From: Halomonas cupida
GTDB taxonomy: Bacteria > Pseudomonadota > Gammaproteobacteria > Pseudomonadales > Halomonadaceae
DNA: 64,000 nucleotides
Direction of reading: 5' to 3'
Assembly: GCF_900142755.1 (NCBI RefSeq)
Contig: NZ_FRCA01000004.1
Location: 186,001 to 250,000 of the forward strand
Within the stretch, counting starts at the first letter, position 1. The number at the start of each line of letters is the position of its first letter. The translations under genes were made by a program, and so were the position numbers. Under the pieces are notes generated by a model. That model had not been told where the DNA came from. It did not search any database and was given only the letters and a program-made list of their open reading frames with translations. Shown piece by piece: positions 46,134 to 55,244 of this stretch.

Positions 46134-47000
46134 ATGCGCCATACCCTGTCCGCGCTGGGGCTGATTCTGCTTGCCGGGCCACTCGCCGCCACTTCTGCCA
46201 TGGCCGACACCTTCCGTTTCACGGCGATCCCGGACGAGGATGAATCACGCCTCGTCGAACGCTTCACCAAAGTCGCCGATTATCTCGAGGAGCAACTGGG
46301 TGTCGACGTCGAGTATGTGCCGGTCAAGTCCTATGGCGCCGCCGTGACCGCCTTCCGCAACAACCAGGTACAACTGGCCTGGTTCGGTGGTCTATCCGGC
46401 GTCCAGGCGAGGCGTCTGGTACCCGACTCTGTAGCCCTGGCGCAGGGGGCAGAGGATGCCGCCTTCACCAGCTACTTCATTGCCCACGACAGCACCGGGC
46501 TGGAATCCGGCGATGAACTACCGGATGCCGTAGAAGGTATGACCTTCACCTTCGGCGCCAAGACCTCCACCTCGGGCCGCCTGATGCCGGAACATTATCT
46601 TCGCCAGCGATTCGGAGCAGATCCCGAGGAAACCTTCTCGAGGGTTGGCTTCTCCGGCGACCACTCGCGCACCATCGCACTGGTCGAGGCCGGCACCTAC
46701 GATATCGGGGCGGTCAACTTCAGTGTCTGGGATGCCGCAGTCGAGGACGGACGTGTCGATACCGACAAGGTACAGATCATCTGGACCACGCCCAGCTACC
46801 CGGACTACCAGTGGACACTGCGAGGTGATGCAGACGAGCGCTTCGGTGATGGCTTCACCGACGATGTTCGCCAGGTACTGCTGGATATGACCGATCCCGA
46901 GCTGCTCGCGAGCTTCCCACGCTCCGGATTCATTCCCGCCGACAACAGCATGTATGCCCCGATCGAGGAAGTGGCCGAGAATCTCGGTCTGGTACGCTGA
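46134..47000 (+). CDS. PhnD-type substrate-binding protein of an ABC importer (putative selenate/oxyanion)
   Basis: This 288-residue periplasmic protein has a signal peptide (LSALGLILLAGPLAATSAMA|DT). The PhnD-type fold is suggested by FTAIPDEDESRLVERFTKVADYLEEQLG, VQLAWFGGLSGVQARRL and TFTFGAKTSTSGRLMPEHYL. Closely similar proteins are annotated as putative selenate ABC binding proteins rather than phosphonate ones; the ligand is not proven. The stop overlaps the next start (TGATG). Confidence 0.75.
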   Translation: MRHTLSALGLILLAGPLAATSAMADTFRFTAIPDEDESRLVERFTKVADYLEEQLGVDVEYVPVKSYGAAVTAFRNNQVQLAWFGGLSGVQARRLVPDSVALAQGAEDAAFTSYFIAHDSTGLESGDELPDAVEGMTFTFGAKTSTSGRLMPEHYLRQRFGADPEETFSRVGFSGDHSRTIALVEAGTYDIGAVNFSVWDAAVEDGRVDTDKVQIIWTTPSYPDYQWTLRGDADERFGDGFTDDVRQVLLDMTDPELLASFPRSGFIPADNSMYAPIEEVAENLGLVR

Positions 47001-47758
47001 TGACAGCCGAGGTGCTGGTCGAGCTTGACCAGGAATCGCTGGGTTACGGCGACCAGGTCATCATCCGTGACGTCAGCCTGTCATTGCATGCTGGAGAACG
47101 GGTAGCCCTGCTGGGAGAAAGTGGCGTCGGCAAGTCCACGCTACTGGCTGCTCTCCGTCAGCGCCTCGGACAACAGGCCGCCTGGTGCCCTCAGCACCAT
47201 GGTCTGGTTGGCCCTCTGTCGGTGTATCTCAACATCTATATGGGGCGCCTCGACCAGCATTCGGCGCTGGTCAATCTGTGGAACCTGGCTCGCCCATTGC
47301 CGCGTGCGTGGCAGGAAATCGCCGAGTTGTGCGGCCCGCTGGGACTCGAAGGAATGATGAAGCGCTCGGTGTCGCGGCTCTCCGGCGGTCAGCGACAGCG
47401 TGTCGCCATCGGTCGCGCCCTTCATCAACAACGCGACATCTTCCTCGGCGACGAACCCGTGGCCAGCGTAGACCCGCACCAGGCGCTGGGGTTGCTGGAG
47501 ATGATCGACCAACGTCATCGTGGCTCCATCATCGCCCTGCACCAGCGCGAGTTGGCGCTGACACACTTTGATCGTGTCTGGGGCCTTGCCGATGGCCGAT
47601 TGGTGCTCGATGCTCCGAGCAACCGCTTGAGCCTGGCCGATCTCGACGCCCTCTACCCCAGTGCCGTCGCCTCCCTCCCGGAATCCACCACAGTACAGGC
47701 GCAAGAGAAGTCCGCTACGCCCGAGGGTTCACTGCGCTGTCATCGAGGGCGCTCGTGA
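47000..47758 (+). CDS. ABC importer ATPase (PhnC-like)
   Basis: This 252-residue ATPase has Walker A GESGVGKST, signature RLSGGQRQR, Walker B IFLGDEPVASVD, and a switch His in IIALHQREL. The helical domain is short. It partners the binding protein encoded upstream and the fused permease downstream, with overlaps at both ends. The tail after residue 225 is low-complexity. Confidence 0.88.
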   Translation: MTAEVLVELDQESLGYGDQVIIRDVSLSLHAGERVALLGESGVGKSTLLAALRQRLGQQAAWCPQHHGLVGPLSVYLNIYMGRLDQHSALVNLWNLARPLPRAWQEIAELCGPLGLEGMMKRSVSRLSGGQRQRVAIGRALHQQRDIFLGDEPVASVDPHQALGLLEMIDQRHRGSIIALHQRELALTHFDRVWGLADGRLVLDAPSNRLSLADLDALYPSAVASLPESTTVQAQEKSATPEGSLRCHRGRS

Positions 47759-49290
47759 GTCTGAAATACGGTGATCGTTATCCAGGGCTATTGCGTGGCA
47801 CGGGCATCGGCGCTCGGCTGGCTCGCCATAGTCTGACCCTGCTCGCGATCACCCTGCTGCTCATGCCACTGGCCGATCTCCATGTCCTCAGCCGTGATCC
47901 CTGGGCGGAACTGGGGCGCATTGCCCAGGGCCTGTTGATGCCCCATTTCGGTAGCATCGATGCACCGTTCAAGGCGCTCGGCCTGACCGTATCTGTTGCC
48001 CTCTGGGGTACGCTGGCGGGAGTTGTACTGGGCTTCCCGCTGGCCCTGTTGTTCTCTCGCTCGCGTCTGGTCAGGGCCGGTTGTGCGTTTGTCCGTGCCA
48101 TCCACGAACTGTTCTGGGCACTGCTGTTTCTACAGATATTCGGACTCTCTGCACTGACGGCGCTGGCTGCTCTGGCCATCCCCTATGCCGGTATCTTTGC
48201 CAAGGTCTACGCCGAGATTCTGGAGAGCACGCCTTCCGCTGCCGATGACGCCCTCCCCCAGGGGACAGGGCGCCTGTCGCGCTTCCTCTATTGCGAACTG
48301 CCACTGGCTTTCGGTCAACTGGCCGCCTACACCCGCTACCGCTTCGAATGTGGGCTACGCGCCAGTGTGCTGCTGGGTTTCGTGGGCTTGCCCACACTCG
48401 GTTTCCAATTGGAGAGTGCCTTTCGCGAAGGACGCTATTTCGAGGCCGGGGCGGTGATGTGGTTGTTCTATGCACTGATTGCCAGCCTCCCCTGGTGGGC
48501 ACATCGGCGCCTGCTGCTACCGCTGACCCTGGGCAGCCTGTTGCTGCTCGGTCCCTGGCCACAGATTGATGGCGCCCTACTGTGGCGTTTCCTGTCCACC
48601 GATATCTGGCCAGCTCCTCTACTCAGCGGTGATCTGCCGGGACTTGTCGCCTGGGCACGCGACATTCCCGAGCTTCTGCCGGCCATCGGCAATACCCTGC
48701 TACTGGGTCTACTGGGGACTGCCGGCAGCCTGGTGATTGCCATGCTGCTTTGGCCGCTGGCTTCACGGCATTTCGGTAATCGGCTGACTCGCGCCGCAGG
48801 ATCCGGCCTGCTGGTATTTCTGCGTTCCACACCGGAGTTGATGCTGGCCTTCGTCTTCCTGCTGCTGCTGGGGCCTTCACTGTTACCCGCCTGGCTGGCT
48901 CTGGCGCTGCACAACGGCGCCCTGATCGCCTTTCTTGTCGCCCGCCACGCAGACTCTCTTGAACCGGGAATGCCAGACCTTCCCGCCAGCGGACGTCTGG
49001 CCTACGAGCTGCTGCCACGGGTCTATCCAGGCCTACTCGCCCTGCTCTACTACCGTGCCGAGGTGATTCTGCGCGAGAGCGCTATCCTCGGCATGCTGGG
49101 AGTAGCGACTCTGGGCTACGTGATCGACGACTACTTCCAGACCCTGATGTTCGATGTGGCCTTCGCCCTGCTGCTGATTACCGCTTGCCTCAACGTGCTG
49201 GTCGATGCACTGGCACGCCGCCTCAGACCCAGAGATGTCACCCACGACGATCCCTGTCTGCGTCAGGAGCAACTGAGCTATCCAAGGTGA
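47755..49290 (+). CDS. ABC importer permease, two PhnE-like domains fused
   Basis: This 511-residue protein starts at a GTG overlapping the ATPase stop. Two permease halves are visible, each with an EAA-type loop. The first includes YAEILESTPSAADDALPQGTG and the second includes LPASGRLAYELLPRVYPG. Single PhnE proteins are about 260 residues, so this is a natural fusion giving the full transmembrane dimer in one chain. The stop codon TGA is itself the start of a GAGCTTC heptamer. Confidence 0.82.
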   Translation: MSLKYGDRYPGLLRGTGIGARLARHSLTLLAITLLLMPLADLHVLSRDPWAELGRIAQGLLMPHFGSIDAPFKALGLTVSVALWGTLAGVVLGFPLALLFSRSRLVRAGCAFVRAIHELFWALLFLQIFGLSALTALAALAIPYAGIFAKVYAEILESTPSAADDALPQGTGRLSRFLYCELPLAFGQLAAYTRYRFECGLRASVLLGFVGLPTLGFQLESAFREGRYFEAGAVMWLFYALIASLPWWAHRRLLLPLTLGSLLLLGPWPQIDGALLWRFLSTDIWPAPLLSGDLPGLVAWARDIPELLPAIGNTLLLGLLGTAGSLVIAMLLWPLASRHFGNRLTRAAGSGLLVFLRSTPELMLAFVFLLLLGPSLLPAWLALALHNGALIAFLVARHADSLEPGMPDLPASGRLAYELLPRVYPGLLALLYYRAEVILRESAILGMLGVATLGYVIDDYFQTLMFDVAFALLLITACLNVLVDALARRLRPRDVTHDDPCLRQEQLSYPR

Positions 49291-49335
49291 GCTTCGAGCC
49301 ACGAGTATGCTGCGCTCGAGCTGCTCGTGGCTCGT
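49288..49335 (+). repeat. Short heptamer pair and inverted copy after the permease stop
   Basis: TGAGCTTCGAGCCACGAG begins in the stop codon. GAGCCACGAG (49296-49305) pairs with CTCGTGGCTC (49324-49333), making a 10-bp stem. It joins directly to the structured repeat at 49339. Confidence 0.75.
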
Positions 49336-49338
49336 AGC

Positions 49339-49512
49339 TATTAACATGGCAATCAAATAGCTCATCCTGATCGATTTGATTGTCGTCCGCACCACACTGG
49401 TGCAGATGCGCGGATCTGCTGGTGTGGTGCGGCCTCGCGTCGGCCTGATGGCCGACGGCGACACGTCCCTGTGTCGCCATTAACCCAACATAAAAGCATG
49501 CCGGGTTAATAA
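49339..49512. repeat. Structured intergenic repeat, long copy with inserted hairpins
   Basis: It has the same ends and first and last stems as the 41195 copy. The central hairpin is GGCGACAC-GTCCCT-GTGTCGCC, one base pair changed on both sides with the loop kept. An extra block of about 70 bases holds two more stems, CCGCACCACAC/GTGTGGTGCGG and CGTCGGCC/GGCCGACG. It lies between the convergent permease and RidA genes. Confidence 0.88.
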
Positions 49513-49517
49513 CTCAA

Positions 49518-49877
49518 TCAGGCATCAACCAGTGCCGTAATGGTGATCTCGACACGCAGTTCCCTGGCCGGCATCGGCGCGACGACGCAGGTACGAGCCG
49601 GGGCATGCCCTTCCGGTACCCAGCTATCCCAGACCTCATTCATGGCCGCAAAGTCAGCGCCATCCGCCAGGTAGATGGTGGCACTGAGCATCTGCTCGCG
49701 ACTGCTGTTGATTTCCTTCAACAGCGCATCGACGCGCGCCAGCATGCTTTCGGTCTGCTCCTTGATATCACCGTTACGCGCTTCCGGGCCTGCGACCTGG
49801 CCACACAGCCAGGCTGTCCCATTGTGAATCACTGCACGGCTCATACGGGCCTGGGTGTCATGACGCTGAATGCTCAT
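49518..49877 (-). CDS. RidA family protein
   Basis: This 119-residue YjgF/RidA-fold protein contains [14 protein letters not shown], the active-site-type arginine in [23 protein letters not shown], and [19 protein letters not shown]. RidA enzymes deaminate reactive enamines/imines such as 2-aminoacrylate. This one belongs to the larger Rid group rather than clear RidA proper. It is monocistronic, divergent from the bufferin operon. Confidence 0.9.
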   Translation of the reverse strand: MSIQRHDTQARMSRAVIHNGTAWLCGQVAGPEARNGDIKEQTESMLARVDALLKEINSSREQMLSATIYLADGADFAAMNEVWDSWVPEGHAPARTCVVAPMPARELRVEITITALVDA

Positions 49878-50126
49878 TCCTCAACCTCCTTGAAAAGTTT
49901 TTATTACTAAAAACACCGAACATCTCATTAATATCAACCATTCATGGCGGCAGTTATTAATATCGAATGCGGCATATCGGAAAATATATCGAATCCTGAC
50001 CTATTACTGATACTCATTTTTCACGCATTTCATCAAATGGCCATGTCAGGAATCCATGCCTCCAGCGACACAGAAACAGCAGCGCAATAACAGCTGCTTT
50101 CGTAAATAACCATGAGGATCTTGTCC
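49878..50126. promoter_or_regulatory. AT-rich divergent region upstream of ridA and the bufferin operon
   Basis: It contains several A/T-rich tracts (TATTAATATC repeated at 49930 and 49964). TCAGGAATCC near 50046 resembles the GGAAT -35 element of ECF promoters. I could not assign a matching -10 with confidence. Confidence 0.35.
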
Positions 50127-50408
50127 ATGAAACGCTCAATGATGATGGCTGCAGTACTGACGACCGCAATGGCTCAGGCTGGCATGGCTACCAGCGCACT
50201 GGCCGCTGACGATGAAGCCATGGAAAAGTGCTATGGCGTCGCCCTCGCTGGCGAGAACGATTGCAAGGCTGGGCCCGGTACTACCTGTGCAGGCACCTCT
50301 ACTGTCGACTACCAGGGTAATGCCTGGACACTGGTTCCTGAAGGCACCTGTACCAGCATCGAGACCCCTCACGGCATGGGTAGCCTGAGTGAAGTCGAGC
50401 GCCCCTGA
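50127..50408 (+). CDS. bufA: Bufferin precursor peptide, DUF2282 (BufA1-type RiPP)
   Basis: This 93-residue protein has a Sec signal ([23 protein letters not shown]). The four-cysteine DUF2282 core is [33 protein letters not shown] and VPEGTC. In Caulobacter, bufferins are exported peptides whose cysteines are turned into thiooxazoles by an MNIO enzyme and which sequester copper. The start at 50127 follows GAGG by 9 bases. It is the first gene of bufA-B-C-doxX. Confidence 0.9.
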   Translation: MKRSMMMAAVLTTAMAQAGMATSALAADDEAMEKCYGVALAGENDCKAGPGTTCAGTSTVDYQGNAWTLVPEGTCTSIETPHGMGSLSEVERP

Positions 50409-50484
50409 AGCCCGCTCGCTCCTGACCATATCGCGCCTCGGGTGCGATATGGCCTACACCATCCATTACCGCCGGGGTATGGCC

Positions 50485-51381
50485 ATGACGCTGCCACACC
50501 AACCTGATCTGGTATCTGGTGCCATCGGCATCGGCCTCAAACACCAGCATGCCGATGCGCTACTGGAGATTGACTCAGGGCCAGACTTCCTCGAACTACA
50601 CGCCGAGAACTACATGAACGCCGGCGGCCCAGTGCAGGAACGATTGCTGTCTCTTGCCGCCCGCTATCCGTTATCCGTGCATGGCGTCGGCATGTCGCTG
50701 GGCAGCGCCGAAGGTATCGACCCCCGACACCTGGAGCGCCTCAAGCAACTGGTCGACACGCTTCAACCCGCTCTGGTATCCGAACATCTGGCCTGGAGCC
50801 GGCTCGACGGACACAGCTACAACGACCTGCTGCCGGTACCTCTCACCGAGGAATCACTGGAGGTTCTGTGTGCCAATATCGACTGCATACAACAGCGTCT
50901 CGGGCGGCGTATCCTGGTGGAGAACCCCAGTCTCTACGTGAGACTCGACGCCCTCAATACCTTCACGGAAACCGACTTTCTCGATCGCATCATCGAACGC
51001 ACCGGTTGCGGCCTGCTGTTTGACGTCAACAACGCCTTCATCAGTGCCGCCAACATGGAGCGCGACCTCGGCGGTTATCTTGCCGATATTCCCTGGCATG
51101 CCGTTGGCGAGTGGCACCTCGCGGGCCACAGCCTGGATGAGCAGGCTTCACCGCCACTCTATATCGACGATCACGGTAGTCCTGTCACCGATGCTGTCTG
51201 GCACCTCTATCAACAGGTCATACGTCTGGCGCCGCAAATACCGACCCTGATCGAATGGGACAACAATGTCCCTTCGTTGACACGCTGGCTGGAGGAAGCC
51301 GACCTGGCTCATCGTCAGCGTCACACGACTCTCGGCACCGGTGATACCGCCCCCTTCGTCGCTTCGAGGGCAGTATCATGA
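50485..51381 (+). CDS. bufB: MNIO-type RiPP-modifying oxygenase, DUF692 (BufB)
   Basis: This 298-residue TIM-barrel multinuclear iron enzyme contains FLELHAENYMNAGG, SVHGVGMSLGS, SEHLAWSRLDGHSYNDLLP, VENPSLYVR and WHLAGHSLD. The His/Glu/Asp ligands are in the expected order. It should oxidise cysteines of the BufA peptide. The start at 50485 has GGGG 7 bases upstream; longer forms would run into bufA. The stop overlaps the bufC start (ATGA). Confidence 0.93.
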   Translation: MTLPHQPDLVSGAIGIGLKHQHADALLEIDSGPDFLELHAENYMNAGGPVQERLLSLAARYPLSVHGVGMSLGSAEGIDPRHLERLKQLVDTLQPALVSEHLAWSRLDGHSYNDLLPVPLTEESLEVLCANIDCIQQRLGRRILVENPSLYVRLDALNTFTETDFLDRIIERTGCGLLFDVNNAFISAANMERDLGGYLADIPWHAVGEWHLAGHSLDEQASPPLYIDDHGSPVTDAVWHLYQQVIRLAPQIPTLIEWDNNVPSLTRWLEEADLAHRQRHTTLGTGDTAPFVASRAVS

Positions 51382-52127
51382 GCGGTCTCGCCGACTGGCA
51401 ACAGCGCTTCGTAGATGCCATGCAACGTCCCGGCAAGGCGGATGCCGATCTCGGTCAGCTCAATGGCCTGGATGTCTACCGCAACAACATCCGCACCAGC
51501 CTGATCGCGGCACTCGGCGAAGCCTATCCACATACGCGCCAACTGCTGGGTGAGCGATTCTTCGACACCATGGCCAACGACCATGTGCTGGAATCTCCAC
51601 CGACGGACCCCCGCCTGAATCGCTATGGCCGGGACCTGGCCGAGCGACTCGACACTCTGCCCAGTCTCGAGAACTATTGCTTTGTTGGCGATATCTGCCG
51701 CCTCGAGTGCGCACGACTGGAAGTCAGCCGTGCCGCTGAAGCCCCGGCTCTTACCCCGGAACAGCTGGCGGAACTGAACCTTGAATCCCTGCATGCCTCA
51801 CCACTACCGGCCAGTCGTCATGTTCACTGTCGGCATGATGTGGAGGCACTCTGGCATAGCCTGGAGCAGGGCTCGCCGACCGCCAGCCTTGGCCATGGCG
51901 GACCAGGCGACTGGCTGATACTGCGCCACCAGCAACGAGTCCGCCTGACTCGACTGGATAGCACCACAGCGCAACTCTATTGCTCCATCAGCCCCGACCA
52001 GCCCCTCGGCGACATCCTTGAAGCATTGATGGCCGAACTCGACTCCCCCGATACGCTGGGTATGGCGCTAGGCAACCTGCTGGCACTGGGCGCCCTGACC
52101 ATCGCCACACCATCCGCAGACACATGA
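51378..52127 (+). CDS. bufC: BufC-type partner, DUF2063 (HvfC/BufC N-terminal domain)
   Basis: This 249-residue protein has the DUF2063 head (WQQRFVDAMQ, then LDVYRNNIRTSLIAALGEAYP). The C-terminal half (SLEQGSPTASLGHGGPGDWLILRHQQRVRL) is typical of BufC. It is thought to bring the precursor peptide to the MNIO enzyme. Its start overlaps bufB by 4 bases. Confidence 0.9.
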   Translation: MSGLADWQQRFVDAMQRPGKADADLGQLNGLDVYRNNIRTSLIAALGEAYPHTRQLLGERFFDTMANDHVLESPPTDPRLNRYGRDLAERLDTLPSLENYCFVGDICRLECARLEVSRAAEAPALTPEQLAELNLESLHASPLPASRHVHCRHDVEALWHSLEQGSPTASLGHGGPGDWLILRHQQRVRLTRLDSTTAQLYCSISPDQPLGDILEALMAELDSPDTLGMALGNLLALGALTIATPSADT

Positions 52128-52210
52128 CTACCCGAAAACGCATCACCAACTACCGCACACCATTCACTACTGCATACCACTATTCAGAAAAATGAACAGG
52201 AATACCCCAT

Positions 52211-52669
52211 ATGACCTTTATTCAATGTCTGGTGACGGTCTTCAGAGAGCAGCTTCGCCCACGGCTCGAGCGCTTCCCGCTGGATCCAGTGCTGCTGCTG
52301 ATGCGCGTGGTCATCGGCAGCGTGTTCTTCCTGTCAGCGCTGACCAAGGTGGAGGGTTTCGGGCTGGCGCCCAGCACCTACTTTCTGTTCAGCGAAGAAT
52401 ATGCGCTGCCGATCCTGCCGCCCGAGCTGGCCGCCTGGCTGGCAACCATCGGTGAGTTCTCGTTTTCGTTGCTGATCTGGGCGGGGCTGGGGACCAGATT
52501 GGCGGCACTGGGGCTGCTGACGATGACGGCGGTGATCCAGACCTTCGTCTATCCCGACGCTTGGGTCACCCATGGCCTCTGGGCCGCCAGTCTGCTGGTG
52601 TTGATACTGCGCGGCCCGGGGGTGGTATCAGTGGATTATCTGATCGAAAGGATATGTCGGAGGAAGTGA
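52211..52669 (+). CDS. DoxX-family membrane protein of the bufferin operon
   Basis: This 152-residue protein has four hydrophobic segments. It includes LLLMRVVIGSVFFLSALTKVEGF and the typical PPELAAWLATIGEFSFSLLIWAGLGTRLAAL. DoxX proteins are common last members of DUF2282/692/2063 operons. Their role there (quinone or redox link) is unproven. The stop codon TGA begins a GAGCTTCGAGCC heptamer pair. Confidence 0.88.
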   Translation: MTFIQCLVTVFREQLRPRLERFPLDPVLLLMRVVIGSVFFLSALTKVEGFGLAPSTYFLFSEEYALPILPPELAAWLATIGEFSFSLLIWAGLGTRLAALGLLTMTAVIQTFVYPDAWVTHGLWAASLLVLILRGPGVVSVDYLIERICRRK

Positions 52670-52739
52670 GCTTCGAGCCGGCTATATTCGTTCCAGACGA
52701 ATAATCGCACTTCCCACATCCATGTGGGTCGCGAGTAAC

Positions 52740-52775
52740 GAGCTGTCCAGTGCCGCCCCATGGATCACAGACAAG
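52740..52775 (+). repeat. Post-heptamer hairpin element, copy 2
   Basis: It begins GAGCTGTCCAGTGCCGCC and includes CATGGATCACAGACAAG. It matches copies at 35498 and (inverted) 20760-20796 over about 36 bases. Confidence 0.65.
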
Positions 52776-52806
52776 CCCAGCCTCGAGACTCGAGCCTGGG
52801 TTCGGG

Positions 52807-52841
52807 GTTACTTACAGCTTAAAACTTACAGCTTGTAGCTC
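52807..52841 (-). repeat. Degenerate heptamers after the uspA stop
   Basis: In the uspA direction the units are GAGCTAC, AAGCTGT, AAGTTTT, AAGCTGT and AAGTAAC, beginning 5 bases after the stop codon. Confidence 0.7.
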
Positions 52842-52846
52842 TATGC

Positions 52847-53701
52847 TCAGCGCAACAGCAGCACCGGCACGTTGGCTCCCCGCAATACACCGGTGGTCGT
52901 GCTGCCAACCAGCAGGTGGCGGATGCGGGTATGGCCGTAGGCGCCCATCACGATCATGTCTATGCCGTGCTCCTGCTGCCAGGTACGCAGTGACTCCTCC
53001 ACTTCACCGGCGACGATATCGCCATTGGCGTCATGGCCGGCATCACGCAGTGTGGCCAGTGCCCACTCCAGTTGTGAGCGCTGGTCACCGGTATCGGCAC
53101 CGACCATCACCACATCACAGGCTATGCCCTTGAACAACGGGCTACTGGCCAGCATCTCGACGCCCTTGCGGGTCGTCTTGCTGCCGTCGAAGGCAATCAT
53201 CACCCGCTGAGGGACAGCGAACTCTCCCGGCACCATGAGTATCGGGCGATGCATGCTGCGCACCACCCGCTCGAGGTTGGAACCCAGGTGCTCGCTGGCC
53301 TGTTGAGCCGTTTCGCCACGCTTGCCGATCACCAGCAGGCGAATATCGCTCTCGAGCTCAACCAGCGTTTCGACCACGGTGCCGTTGCGCTGCCGTGATG
53401 CCGGATCGCTGATACCCTGCTCCACAGCGCGCTCCGTCGCTGCCTTGAGCAGACCACGCCCGTACTCCTGGGCAATCTTCGCCCGTCGTTCATCAAGGCT
53501 GGCCAGTTCCTCGAGCAGGTGTTCCCTGGCCCCCAGCCCGATATTGCCGGTCAGGTCAGCCTCTGCCGTCTGCGGGTGGTTATCCACCACATGCAGGAAT
53601 GCCAGCGGCGCATCCAGCGCCTTGCTGGCCCAGGCCGCACCGTCGCAAACACCTTCGGAGAACTGCGAGCCGTCGATGGCGGCCATTACCTGTTCTGTCA
53701 T
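52847..53701 (-). CDS. Tandem universal stress protein (UspA family)
   Basis: This 284-residue protein has two Usp domains. Each carries the ATP-binding pattern G-x2-G-x9-G-(S/T): GKRGETAQQASEHLGS near residues 130-145 and GAYGHTRIRHLLVGST near 255-270. The start at 53701 (MTEQVMAAIDGS) follows AAGGA by 8 bases. It lies 52 bases after the SulP gene in the same direction, a common pairing in which the Usp protein may modulate the transporter. Confidence 0.92.
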   Translation of the reverse strand: MTEQVMAAIDGSQFSEGVCDGAAWASKALDAPLAFLHVVDNHPQTAEADLTGNIGLGAREHLLEELASLDERRAKIAQEYGRGLLKAATERAVEQGISDPASRQRNGTVVETLVELESDIRLLVIGKRGETAQQASEHLGSNLERVVRSMHRPILMVPGEFAVPQRVMIAFDGSKTTRKGVEMLASSPLFKGIACDVVMVGADTGDQRSQLEWALATLRDAGHDANGDIVAGEVEESLRTWQQEHGIDMIVMGAYGHTRIRHLLVGSTTTGVLRGANVPVLLLR

Positions 53702-53753
53702 TGTGTTGTTCCTTGTTCCAATCCTTTCCAAATCCAGGCGCTTGAACCTGAAC

Positions 53754-55244
53754 CTAGTGACCGCCCATCAGCTTTTCCACTGCAGCGGGATCGTCGTGGA
53801 TGGCAAAACGATCGACAACGGTCGCACTGGCTTCGTTGAGCCCGATCAGCTCCACCTCGGTGCCTTCGCGACGGAACTTGATCACCACCATATCAAGAGC
53901 CTGCACGGAGGTGATATCCCAGAAATGGGCACTCGACAGGTCGATCACCACCTTCTCGTTACTTTCCTTGAAATCGAAGGCTTCGGAGAAGTGTTTCGAA
54001 GAAGCAAAGAACACCTGGCCGACCACCCGATAACGACGTCCATTGCCGTTCTCGAATTCATCACTGGCGATGTGCAGAAAGTTGCCCACCTTGTTGGCAA
54101 AGAACAACGCGGCCAGCAAGACGCCGACAAAGACCCCGATCGCCAGGTTATGGGTCGCCACGACCACGGCCACCGTGGTCACCATGACGATATTGGACGA
54201 CAGCGGATGCTTCTTGAGGTCACGCAATGAACTCCAGCTGAAGGTACCGATGGAGACCATGATCATTACCGCCACCAGTGCGGCCATGGGAATACGTGAT
54301 ACCCAGTCGGACAGGAATACCACCATCAGCAGCAGGAAGACACCAGCGAGGAATGTCGACAGGCGCCCACGACCACCGGATTTGATGTTGATCACCGACT
54401 GGCCGATCATCGCGCACCCGGCCATGCCACCGAGCAGACCGGTGCCGATATTGGCCAGACCCTGGCCCTTGCACTCACGGTTCTTGTCGCTGGGCGTATC
54501 GGTCAGATCATCGACAATGGTGGCGGTCATCATCGACTCGAGCAGGCCGACCACCGTCAGCATCACCGCATAGGGGAAGATGATCGCCAGGGTTTCCAGA
54601 TTGAGCGGCACATCCGGCCACAGGAACATCGGCAGAGTATCCGGCAGCTCGCCCATATCACCGACGGTGCGAATATCCATACCGGTCGCCAGGTACACGC
54701 CAGTCAGCACCAGAATACAGACCAGCGGAGACGGCAGTGTCTTGCCGATCACCGGGATGTAGGGGAACAGATAGATGATCGCCAGTCCGGCCACCGTCAT
54801 CGCATAGACGTGCCAGGTGACGTTGGTCAGCTCGGGCAACTGGGCCATGAAGATCAGAATCGCCAGCGCATTGACGAAGCCGGTCACCACCGAACGCGAG
54901 ACGAAGCGCATCAGGTCGGCCAGGCGTAGATAACCGGCCAGAATCTGCAGCACACCGGTCAACAGTGTCGCCGCCAGCAGATACTCCAGACCATGCTCCT
55001 TGACGAGGGTCACCATCAACAGCGCCATGGCGCCAGTGGCCGCCGAGATCATTCCCGGACGCCCACCGGCAAAGGCGATGATCACGGCCATGGAGAAGGA
55101 AGCATAGAGGCCGATCTTGGGATCCACCCCGGCAATGATGGAAAAGGCAATCGCCTCGGGAATCAGGGCCAATGCCACCACGATGCCGGAGAGGGCGTCG
55201 CCCTTGATGTTGGAAAACCAGTCTTGCTTGATTGATCGAATCAT
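53754..55244 (-). CDS. SulP-family anion transporter with STAS domain
   Basis: This 496-residue inner-membrane protein starts at the ATG at 55244 ([20 protein letters not shown]). It has about 12-14 membrane segments, including the SulP motif [27 protein letters not shown] cytoplasmic STAS domain ([23 protein letters not shown]) occupies roughly the last 110 residues. Members carry sulfate, bicarbonate or C4-dicarboxylates. The pairing with a UspA gene is often seen in BicA-like/bicarbonate-type SulP proteins, so bicarbonate is a reasonable guess. Confidence 0.9.
   Translation of the reverse strand: MIRSIKQDWFSNIKGDALSGIVVALALIPEAIAFSIIAGVDPKIGLYASFSMAVIIAFAGGRPGMISAATGAMALLMVTLVKEHGLEYLLAATLLTGVLQILAGYLRLADLMRFVSRSVVTGFVNALAILIFMAQLPELTNVTWHVYAMTVAGLAIIYLFPYIPVIGKTLPSPLVCILVLTGVYLATGMDIRTVGDMGELPDTLPMFLWPDVPLNLETLAIIFPYAVMLTVVGLLESMMTATIVDDLTDTPSDKNRECKGQGLANIGTGLLGGMAGCAMIGQSVINIKSGGRGRLSTFLAGVFLLLMVVFLSDWVSRIPMAALVAVMIMVSIGTFSWSSLRDLKKHPLSSNIVMVTTVAVVVATHNLAIGVFVGVLLAALFFANKVGNFLHIASDEFENGNGRRYRVVGQVFFASSKHFSEAFDFKESNEKVVIDLSSAHFWDITSVQALDMVVIKFRREGTEVELIGLNEASATVVDRFAIHDDPAAVEKLMGGH

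Larger units (their letters stand above)
52670..52846. other. Convergent intergenic region with heptamers and hairpins
   Basis: From left to right it holds the GAGCTTC heptamer begun at the doxX stop codon, CCCACAT-CC-ATGTGGG (52713-52728), and the post-heptamer element copy 2 (52740-52775). The stem CCCAGCCTCGAG/CTCGAGCCTGGG (52776-52800, one mismatched pair) and five degenerate heptamers up to the uspA stop follow. No gene is present. Confidence 0.7.
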
